Below, piece by piece: positions 10,001-12,192 of a DNA stretch of 12,618 nucleotides. The number at the start of each line of letters is the position of its first letter. Position 1 is the stretch's first letter. Below the pieces are notes generated by a model. It did no database searches and was not told where the DNA came from. It saw only the letters and a list, made by a program, of their open reading frames with translations. Source of the DNA: Baffinella frigidus (Eukaryota > Cryptophyceae > Cryptomonadales > Baffinellaceae); the NCBI GenBank assembly GCA_026770585.1, contig MU646395.1, forward strand, positions 447,507-460,124, given 5' to 3'. The position numbers and the translations under genes were made by a program.

Positions 10001-11911
10001 CAAAAATTACTACACGATTTGCTCATAAAAGTAGTAGTAAAGAATTTGTGTAGTGAATTTCGTTGCGCGAAAAGCAATTGATGAATACTTTTGTGGAGAT
10101 GAAAGCCGATAAGTCCGATAACAGGAGTTATCGGGCCCCTCCACACGAGGCTACCCAGACGAACAGAACAAAAGGGACTTTTAAAGTTTTGCGGGGAAAT
10201 GATCACGTTTCCGCCCGCTGAGCGGTCGGTCGGTTACCTTATCTGTGATCATTTCCTCCCAAAACTTTAAAAGTCCCTTTTATTCTGTTCGCCTGGGTAG
10301 CCTCGTGTGGGTGGCGTACACGTTGTCTCAGACCTAGGTGGGTACGGGGGTATGCACTGGTTTGGGGGCATGCACTGCTTTTGGGTGGGTATGCACTGCG
10401 TTGGGTGGGTACAGCCCACCTACCCTAACACAGGCTACCGTAACACATACGTACCCTCCACACATACTCCTTCGGCCGGCCCCCGATTTCCCCCTGCAAG
10501 GAAGTATGCCTGAAGGGTGGACACCATAACGCATACCTACCCTCCACACATACTCAATCAGTCCGCAGTCCGGCCCCGACGGGTATGTGTTAGGGTAGGT
10601 CCACTGTATGCACTGCTTTGGGGGTATGCACTGCTTTGGGGTGGGTATGTACTGCTTTTGGTGGGTATGAAGGGTGGCGCGTGTTTACACCCTAGACCCC
10701 GAACCCTAAACCCTAAACCCCAAACCCCAAGCACCCCACACGCTACACCCTAACCTCTAAAATATAATCCCTAAACCCTGAGGTCTGTGGTCTGGTGTCT
10801 GCGGTCTGGGGTCCAAGGTCTGGGGTCCAAGGACCTTGGACCCCACACAGGTAGCGATAAAGGGCAAGGCAGCCAAACGCGTTAGGGTTAGGGTAAGTGT
10901 TAGTGTTAGGGTCAGGGTTGGGGTTAGGGTTAGGGTCAGGGTCAGGGTTAGTTAGGGTTAGGGTTAGGAGTACCAGAGGAGGTCAGCGTTGTTTCAACAC
11001 TATCCCTTAAGTGGCGAGCGGGTCAAATTTGACCCGTAAGAGGTCCTAGGCAGGTCCTAGGACCCTACCGTAGGGCGTATGAGCCTACTCGCCACTTAAG
11101 GGATACCACGGGTATGCACGGGGTTTGAGAGGGTGCGGACTCTAGTGGTTGTGCACGTTGGGTGGGTATGCGTTTTGGTAGAGGTTGGAATTTTGTAAAA
11201 GTTGACGAGGTTGGACTTTTGTAAAAGTTGACGGTTTTGTATGCAGGGTGGTGCAGCGCGTCGATGGCGAGGATCTTCCTACCAACCCTGATTCTCTCTA
11301 CATCATCCACCGCCAGCCTGCAAGAAACGACCAGGTTTAGACCCTAGACCCCGAACCCTAAACCCTAAACCCCAAACCCCAAACCCTACACCCTACACCC
11401 TCATCTCTCAACCATCATCCCTAAACCCTGAACTCTACACACTAGACCCTGAACACTAGAACCCAGACCCTGAACCCTAAACCCTGAACCCTAAACCCTA
11501 AACACTAAACCATGAACCCTCAACCTCAAACTAAACACTAAATACTAAACACTTAACCCTCAAGCTTAAACTAAACCCTAAACCCTAAAACCTAAACCCT
11601 AAACCCTAAGCCCTGAACCCTAAACCCTCCCTGAACCCTAAACCCTTGACCCTTAACCCTCAACCTCACACCTCAAACCCCAAACCCCAAACTCCAAACA
11701 CCACACCCCAAACCCTAAACCCTAAACCCTAAACCTAAACCTTAAGCCCTAAACCCTAAACCCCAAACCCCAAACCCCAAACCCCAAACCCCAAACCCCA
11801 AACCCCAGACCTTAAACCCCAAACCCCAAACCCCAAACCCCAAACCCCAAACCCCAAACCCCACACAGGTAGCGATAAAGGGCAAGGCAGCCAAACGCGA
11901 CGCCATCCTAG
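1808..11911 (+). CDS. Split gene for a SPRY-domain protein (overall model, ten exons, ends probably outside the window)
   Basis: Ten short open segments, each flanked by AG and GT, join in one reading frame: 1808-1882 (or 2119-2193, or 2314-2382), 3220-3339, 4184-4240, 5144-5239, 6725-6793, 7511-7618, 7969-8037, 8579-8640, 11247-11334, 11869-11911. Phases agree at every junction, including the single phase-2 intron. Across junctions the product shows the order of SPRY/B30.2 features: a [11 protein letters not shown] strand, [22 protein letters not shown], an HSAYDKDG loop, [18 protein letters not shown], and the closing [21 protein letters not shown] domains are protein-interaction modules found in ubiquitin ligases, signalling adaptors and calcium channels; the partner here is unknown. 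About 65 residues follow the domain without a motif I recognise. No start or stop codon is assigned. The model comes from splice motifs and domain logic only, with no transcript evidence. Confidence 0.75.
2119..2193 (+). CDS. Exon 1, copy B
   Basis: Twenty-five codons from the acceptor gacgctag to a donor at gacgcccag/gtccct, phase 0 at both ends. The peptide begins [10 protein letters not shown], continues PTPELLDR and ends LLLDAQ. Both splice sites look usable. Including copy A and copy B together would keep the frame and give a tandem peptide repeat; using one gives alternatives. Which happens cannot be told from the sequence. Confidence 0.6.
2211..2272 (+). repeat. Tandem duplication of a 27 bp unit
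   Basis: gtgttgactacggtaggtcg and its continuation appear twice in a row. They carry the ctacggtagg core typical of the foldback elements and are probably a remnant of one, placed between exon 1 copies B and C. Confidence 0.7.
2308..2382 (+). CDS. Exon 1, copy C (acceptor altered)
   Basis: This is the copy nearest exon 2. It is aligned over 75 bases with copies A and B, is open throughout, and ends with a good donor at gatgcgcag/gttcac. The peptide contains [20 protein letters not shown]. The usual cag/atg acceptor is replaced by gcgaagagag, so a phase-0 acceptor would have to be the AG at 2312-2313, dropping two codons. The sequence just upstream resembles the decayed copies that carry a gtgtctttcgtgg leader. 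Confidence 0.5.
2383..2693 (+). other. Intron between exon 1 and the exon 2 cluster; no gene seen
   Basis: Contains a G13 homopolymer at 2476-2488 and a stretch tttattctgttcgc at about 2527 that recurs in the foldback at 10141-10310. The end (ccctaaaccctaactccgtg) is telomere-like and leads into the exon 2 acceptor. Confidence 0.6.
2694..2895 (+). pseudogene. Exon 2, copy 1: 5' part, interrupted by a 126 bp element
   Basis: After the acceptor taactccgtgcag the frame reads [19 protein letters not shown] and then runs into the inserted element at 2753. The exon's 3' half and donor are absent. After removing the insert, the downstream sequence (ggcctggacatgaatgaat) matches the intron that follows copy 2. 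This is therefore a tandem partial copy that was later hit by a transposable element. Confidence 0.75.
2753..2878 (+). mobile_element. Non-autonomous terminal-inverted-repeat element, copy 1
   Basis: The 126 bp element is bounded by ccacgccaga and tctggcgtgg, flanked on each side by the dinucleotide CA. Copy 2 of exon 2 (from 3018) shows the uninterrupted site, so the insertion and its CA duplication can be read directly. A second member lies in the opposite orientation at 4469-4595. There is no coding capacity, so it would be mobilised by a transposase elsewhere. Confidence 0.8.
3018..3217 (+). pseudogene. Exon 2, copy 2: 5' part plus its intron
   Basis: The acceptor cgcgtgcag is followed by [20 protein letters not shown] and then an in-frame TGA at 3087-3089. 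The exon's 3' half and donor are missing. The spacing to copy 3 is 202 bp. Copy 1 to copy 2 is 324 bp, which falls to 196 bp once the element and its 2 bp duplication are removed. Three successive units therefore form a tandem duplication of intron plus exon 5' end. Confidence 0.75.
3220..3339 (+). CDS. Exon 2 (complete copy); start of the SPRY domain
   Basis: Forty codons from the acceptor ctccgtgcag to a donor at tccttcaag/gttaag, phase 0 at both ends. The peptide begins [20 protein letters not shown] and ends [19 protein letters not shown]. The second half fits the first strands of a SPRY domain, where an aromatic residue and FKV precede the central sheet. This is the only copy that keeps both the 5' end shared with copies 1 and 2 and the 3' end shared with the fragments downstream, so it is taken as the functional one. 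Confidence 0.75.
3452..3532 (+). pseudogene. Exon 2, downstream copy: 3' part with donor
   Basis: Twenty-seven codons corresponding to the exon's 3' two thirds, reading [17 protein letters not shown] and then VAKWSFK, followed by an intact donor cttcaag/gttaag. The proper acceptor and the YKEKMGQRD end are missing; a ctag lies just upstream at 3442-3445. The reading frame is intact, so rare use as an alternative exon cannot be excluded. Confidence 0.65.
3579..3794 (+). pseudogene. Two more 3' fragments of exon 2
   Basis: 3581-3595 repeats only the last codons (KWSFK) plus the donor gttaagttgcccctca. 3732-3794 repeats [17 protein letters not shown] plus the donor. Between these fragments the intron segment agttgacgggtttgtacc ... 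gtgtcaactta ... aatagtccgctag also occurs twice (about 3394-3446 and 3662-3717). The duplicated unit was therefore exon end plus intron. Confidence 0.7.
3795..4183 (+). other. Intron 2, distal part: unassigned DNA then telomere-like filler
   Basis: 3795-4053 shows no recognisable gene or repeat beyond short similarities. 4054-4180 is degenerate CCCTAAA (ccctaaacc, ccttaaacc and similar) running straight into the exon 3 acceptor at 4183. The filler probably supplies the C-rich tract in front of the AG. Confidence 0.65.
4184..4240 (+). CDS. Exon 3 (SPRY domain)
   Basis: Nineteen codons, [19 protein letters not shown], between the acceptor ctctaaaccag and the donor actccag/gtatcc, phase 0 on both sides. 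Joined to exon 2 it gives [22 protein letters not shown], the strand-turn-strand with a central FGV typical of SPRY domains. The exon's first bases, gttaagt, are the same as the first bases of the intron before it. A foldback element begins three bases after the exon. Confidence 0.75.
4243..4345. mobile_element. Foldback element, family 2, copy 1
   Basis: The ends are atcccttaagtg and cacttaagggat, about 103 bp apart. The core contains gccctaccgtagggccctag and the repeated cctaggacct. A near-identical reverse-orientation copy lies at 11001-11105. This copy begins directly behind the exon 3 donor, so its terminal bases form part of the 5' splice site (GTATCC). Confidence 0.85.
4355..4466 (-). 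other. Open minus-strand segment, unassigned
   Basis: Read on the minus strand, this block gives a natural-looking stretch that includes [20 protein letters not shown] and then LQEIKARNL. No family is recognised. It holds an 11 bp perfect hairpin (tgcatggtggc / gccaccatgca, 4378-4388 and 4396-4406), which may account for the apparent coding bias. Its edge, ggctcgtaacctg on the minus strand, recurs at about 2955, 3141 and 6020. It may be exon debris from another gene or chance. Confidence 0.25.
4469..4595 (-). mobile_element. Non-autonomous terminal-inverted-repeat element, copy 2 (reverse orientation)
   Basis: This 127 bp relative of 2753-2878 has the same ccacgccagag / ctctggcgtgg ends. The internal ggggtcgccaaaagtcaatt and ggttttcaaaagtcaa-like stretches are conserved in reverse complement. 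It is again flanked by CA on both sides. An internal ccgtgtcaggacacgg hairpin (about 4507-4522) is specific to this copy. Confidence 0.8.
4630..5143 (+). repeat. TGG-rich degenerate repeat region
   Basis: Repeated ggtggctgggtgggtggcag and ggcagtgc-tggtggtgtggc blocks occur on both sides of the palindrome, for example at about 4709-4740, 4876-4910 and 5090-5145. It forms the intron in front of exon 4 and ends in its acceptor, cggtggcag at 5143. No gene is seen. Confidence 0.6.
4752..4864. repeat. Near-perfect palindrome with almost no loop
   Basis: The inner arms 4775-4806 and 4810-4841 (gttatcttaagggcggacgc and onward) pair over 32 bases with one mismatch around the centre gcc-a-ggc. The outer arms extend to 4752 and 4864 with about four mismatches and contain cgataaaatatcg-like inner symmetry. 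This can extrude as a cruciform or fold into a long RNA hairpin. It sits within TGG-rich repeats. Confidence 0.9.
5144..5239 (+). CDS. Exon 4 (SPRY domain, complete copy)
   Basis: Thirty-two codons in phase 0, starting [18 protein letters not shown] and ending [14 protein letters not shown] before the donor aatcag/gttcaa. The acceptor chosen is gtggcag at 5143; an in-frame alternative is gagaag at 5161. DEFGW with a following aspartate and HLGN matches the conserved tryptophan strand of SPRY domains. Three decayed copies of the 3' part follow within 800 bp. Confidence 0.75.
5248..5398. repeat. AT microsatellite
   Basis: Runs of TA dinucleotide with ATATCT interruptions lie between exon 4 and its first downstream fragment. 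The purest (AT)n tract is about 5336-5371. Confidence 0.9.
5400..5441 (+). pseudogene. Exon 4, downstream fragment 2
   Basis: Encodes [13 protein letters not shown] and then R in place of the final Q, because cag became cgg. A GT follows (gtcttt), but the AG preceding the donor is lost. The 5' half of the exon is absent; the AT microsatellite abuts it directly. Confidence 0.75.
5494..5568 (+). pseudogene. Exon 4, downstream fragment 3 with intact donor
   Basis: Encodes [18 protein letters not shown] with a consensus donor aatcag/gtccat. A phase-0 acceptor is possible at gatccgcgag (about 5509), which would give [13 protein letters not shown] and so a slightly shorter alternative to exon 4. 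This is the only fragment that could still be an alternative exon. Confidence 0.6.
5584..5958. repeat. Inverted TATATC/GATATA microsatellite
   Basis: About 5584-5663 is rich in ctatat on the + strand. From about 5676 to 5850 the same motif runs as atatag/gatata, including pure (GATA)n and (GATATA)n stretches. The two halves are complementary and would form a long AT-rich stem. This is intron 4 filler. Confidence 0.9.
5960..6002 (+). pseudogene. Exon 4, downstream fragment 4, frameshifted
   Basis: Matches agcgacgaattcgggtggag and continues, but an extra base after tggag produces an in-frame TGA (SDEFGWRF then stop). The donor AG/GT is gone (aaacc/gtgcc). This is the most decayed of the three downstream copies. 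Confidence 0.75.
6010..6724 (+). other. Intron 4 distal part: duplicated segments and a partial exon 5 copy
   Basis: ggagaatag-gc-ag-g-c-ggcgc is present on both sides of the foldback (about 6071-6115 and 6431-6475). At 6567-6594 the sequence ttgcattcggcatatggcaa and onward repeats the first codons of exon 5 (HSAYGKDG versus HSAYDKDG). A long open frame crosses here, but it continues into the CT tract and is not taken as a gene. Confidence 0.6.
6263..6424. mobile_element. Foldback element, family 1, complete copy
   Basis: The 162 bp element has arms of about 70 bp that pair with few mismatches: outer ends atagggtaacggcctg and caggctgttagcctat, then a gaaaatggggtagt stretch, then ggcattgcctaggacctcct and ccgtaggcc. 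The internal spacer (aagactttttggtcctaaga) is the reverse complement of the spacer at 20-40, so this copy and the one at the window start are inverted relative to each other. Confidence 0.9.
6725..6793 (+). CDS. Exon 5 (SPRY domain loop)
   Basis: Twenty-three codons from the acceptor tctggtgggcag: [18 protein letters not shown] followed by HCCVE, with a donor at gttgaa/gtgcgc, phase 0 on both sides. It bridges GWSFDHLGN of exon 4 and QGDVV of exon 6, where SPRY domains carry a variable loop leading to the GD-V strand. The 3' end is the least certain in the model; another GT lies at 6783. A CT-rich tract starts within ten bases of the donor. Confidence 0.6.
6801..7125. repeat. CT-rich low-complexity tract
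   Basis: Pyrimidine-rich TCTC/TCTG sequence of more than 300 bases. Open frames of Ser/Leu and Ser/Val repeats through it are artefacts. Confidence 0.95.
7170..7508 (+). repeat. Minisatellite in two blocks, ending at the exon 6 acceptor
   Basis: A unit of about 31-33 bp built on ctgactgctgactcgtgtcg and tgtccggtgt is repeated in 7170-7260 and again in 7386-7508. The blocks are separated by about 125 bp that include the dispersed atccgtagggac motif. The last unit supplies the sequence directly in front of cctccag, the acceptor of exon 6. Confidence 0.85.
7511..7618 (+). CDS. Exon 6 (SPRY domain, GDVV motif)
   Basis: Thirty-six codons in phase 0. It starts [18 protein letters not shown], continues [12 protein letters not shown] and ends MLDPVL at the donor gttctg/gtctcg. 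GD-V followed by LD-x-GTL is the most characteristic SPRY signature and secured the domain assignment. The usual LNG after the GTL strand is replaced by DVPGK. The intron that follows starts with gtctcgcc, which is also the start of exon 7. Confidence 0.8.
7624..7850 (+). repeat. Telomere-like CCCTAAA filler, intron 6
   Basis: Degenerate heptamers with point changes, all CCCTAAA on the + strand, fill the intron from just after the donor to just before the acceptor of the partial exon 7 copy. Confidence 0.95.
7856..7912 (+). pseudogene. Exon 7, upstream partial copy
   Basis: After the acceptor accaaatcag the frame reads [18 protein letters not shown] and then TAG. The first sixteen codons match exon 7 closely. 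The rest, including the donor, is replaced by tttagggttccctaaa, a head-to-head TTTAGGG/CCCTAAA junction. Confidence 0.8.
7969..8037 (+). CDS. Exon 7 (SPRY domain, last strands)
   Basis: Twenty-three codons in phase 0 between the acceptor cctaacgtag and the donor gacgag/gtactc. It begins [16 protein letters not shown] and ends LYHVGDE. The LY-AV-LY-x-GD pattern, continued by VELL in exon 8, is the closing part of SPRY domains. A truncated copy precedes it by 113 bp with only a few codon changes. Confidence 0.8.
8048..8577 (+). repeat. Telomere-like filler with homogenised variants, intron 7
   Basis: CCCTAAA-like heptamers throughout, with blocks in which one variant is repeated: CCCGAAA in 8198-8247 (about seven units), CCCCAAA near 8338-8372 and 8530-8556, and CCCTAAA at 8436-8512. 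The array runs to taatccag, the exon 8 acceptor. Confidence 0.95.
8579..8640 (+). CDS. Exon 8 (end of SPRY domain and beyond)
   Basis: Twenty codons plus two bases: [20 protein letters not shown] and then CG, before a donor at ctcctccg/gtactc. It starts in phase 0 and ends in phase 2. VELL completes the last SPRY strand; the following acidic EED stretch is outside it. The phase-2 end is matched exactly by exon 9, where one base completes an Arg codon. An inverted copy of its 3' half plus donor occurs at 10968-10997. Confidence 0.75.
8647..8805 (+). repeat. CCCTAA hexamer array
   Basis: Mainly the hexamer CCCTAA (TTAGGG type), unlike the heptamers in the other introns, with occasional CCCTGA, CCCCAA and TAACTAACCC phase shifts. 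It starts six bases after the exon 8 donor. Confidence 0.95.
8806..9151 (+). other. Intron 8: unassigned island, short telomere-like stretch, start of a diverged repeat
   Basis: 8806-8930 is a non-repetitive island with no coding signal I trust, containing an aaattactacc motif. 8931-8985 is degenerate filler. From 9050, units beginning acmcccgctgaacg (M = A or C) occur, two here and two after the foldback (about 9313 and 9374). Confidence 0.6.
9152..9299. mobile_element. Foldback element of about 148 bp
   Basis: Arms of about 63 bp pair with roughly three quarters identity: gatcccacatggaaacggtt and onward, against the complement of aaccgtttccctatgagatc. It includes the attactacac-type motif, which recurs at 691-730 and 10004-10060. 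It lies between diverged copies of the acmcccgctgaacg repeat. Confidence 0.75.
9300..10140 (+). other. Intron 8: duplicated segments, no supported gene
   Basis: cgttccgccaagaacct and the following 30 bp occur twice (9437-9482 and 9569-9614) and would read RSAKNLAxQDGS in one frame, but no exon borders are convincing. 9479-9526 resembles 571-618. 9759-9795 carries a small remnant of the family 1 foldback core. 10004-10060 is a short inverted repeat with ends aaattactacacgattt and aatttgtgtagtgaattt. Confidence 0.55.
10141..10310. mobile_element. Foldback element, 170 bp with 66 bp arms
   Basis: Arms 10141-10206 and 10245-10310 (ccacacgaggctacccag, gaacaga, aaagggacttttaaagtttt, ggaaatgatcac) are inverted copies with only about four mismatches, around a 38 bp loop that contains ccgctgagcgg. 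The high arm identity suggests recent formation or ongoing homogenisation. Confidence 0.9.
10320..10680 (+). repeat. gtatgcactgctttggggtg repeat cluster with inverted units
   Basis: At least six units of ggtatgcactgcttttgggt are spread over two blocks, with an intervening segment holding the complement-like cataccctccacacatactc twice. Related units recur at 11108-11180. Open frames here are repeat artefacts. Confidence 0.75.
10686..10785 (+). repeat. Telomere-like CCCTAAA filler
   Basis: Degenerate heptamers, near-identical over its first 50 bases to the start of intron 9 (11339 onward: accctagaccccgaacccta), implying copying between the two sites. Confidence 0.85.
10822..10844. repeat. Perfect 23 bp palindrome before a copied acceptor
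   Basis: ggggtccaagg - a - ccttggacccc, preceded by a tandem gtctggggtccaagg unit and followed at once by acacag/gtagcg, the acceptor of the partial exon 10 copy. Confidence 0.9.
10851..10881 (+). pseudogene. Exon 10, upstream partial copy
   Basis: Thirty-one bases identical to 11869-11899 ([10 protein letters not shown]), preceded by the same ccccacacag acceptor. It breaks directly into TTAGGG repeats, so the exon's 3' end and donor are missing. Confidence 0.85.
10882..10968 (-). repeat. TTAGGG array, opposite orientation
   Basis: Hexamer-type repeats on the + strand read TTAGGG with variants, the reverse of the 8647-8805 array. Together with the adjoining exon 8 fragment this is an inverted copy of the exon 8 / intron 8 boundary. 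Confidence 0.9.
10968..10997 (-). pseudogene. Inverted fragment of exon 8 (3' end with donor)
   Basis: The reverse complement reads gaaacaacgctgacctcctc, then tggtactcctaacc, matching 8618-8650 with one change near the donor. It is antisense to the gene and cannot be spliced as an exon. Confidence 0.85.
11001..11105. mobile_element. Foldback element, family 2, copy 2
   Basis: Perfect 18 bp ends tatcccttaagtggcgag and its complement, 105 bp in all, in reverse orientation to 4243-4345 and differing from it at only about a dozen positions. TA is present at both outer edges, which may be a target duplication. Confidence 0.9.
11247..11334 (+). CDS. Exon 9
   Basis: One base plus twenty-nine codons: [19 protein letters not shown], then [10 protein letters not shown], between the acceptor gtatgcag and the donor gaccag/gttta. 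The leading G completes the Arg codon left open by exon 8. I recognise no domain. The acceptor is preceded by a duplicated ttttgtaaaagttgacg unit. Confidence 0.7.
11335..11868 (+). repeat. Telomere-like filler of intron 9
   Basis: CCCTAAA heptamers with many variants, turning into homogenised CCCCAAA from about 11756 to 11862, interrupted once near 11806-11816. It ends in ccccacacag, the acceptor of exon 10. The start of the intron is close to 10686 onward. Confidence 0.95.
11869..11911 (+). CDS. Exon 10
   Basis: Fourteen codons plus one base: [14 protein letters not shown], lysine- and arginine-rich, with a donor at catcctag/gtccac, starting in phase 0 and ending in phase 1. It is very short, so the call rests on its acceptor, phase match with exon 9 and the existence of a truncated copy at 10851-10881. 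The next exon in phase 1 is not found with confidence in the window. Confidence 0.55.
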
Positions 11912-11925
11912 GTCCACACCCCCGA

Positions 11926-12001
11926 AATCACCCCCGAAATCACCCCCGAACTCACCCCCGAAATCACCCCGGAAATCACCCTCGAAATCACCCCCCGAAA
12001 C
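11926..12001 (+). repeat. 14-15 bp minisatellite
   Basis: About six units of cccccgaaatcac with small changes, beginning fifteen bases after exon 10. Reading frames through it give repetitive Gly/Asp-rich artefacts on the minus strand. Confidence 0.9.
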
Positions 12002-12130
12002 CCTCAATCCCAAACCCGAACCCCTCCACCCTAAACCCTGGCCTAGGAGGATGCCTATAATACCGTCCTAGGTCCAGACAAACCCAAACCTCTGAACAAA
12101 CCCCACACCCGAATCCGTACACCCTGACCC

Positions 12131-12192
12131 CTACGGCCTACTGTAGGCGATACCGCAGACTCAACTACTCGCTTTTCAGGACGTTACCCTAT
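12131..12192. mobile_element. Half of a family 1 foldback, decayed
   Basis: ctacggcctactgtaggc, then actactcgcttttcagg and acgttaccctat, correspond to the right arm and end of the elements at 1-110 and 6263-6424. The left arm is missing. Confidence 0.7.

Noticed and set aside
8681-12013. Minus-strand frames with VRVRVR or GVWGLGFG repeats
   Set aside because: They are translations of CCCTAA and CCCCAAA arrays with no other protein features.
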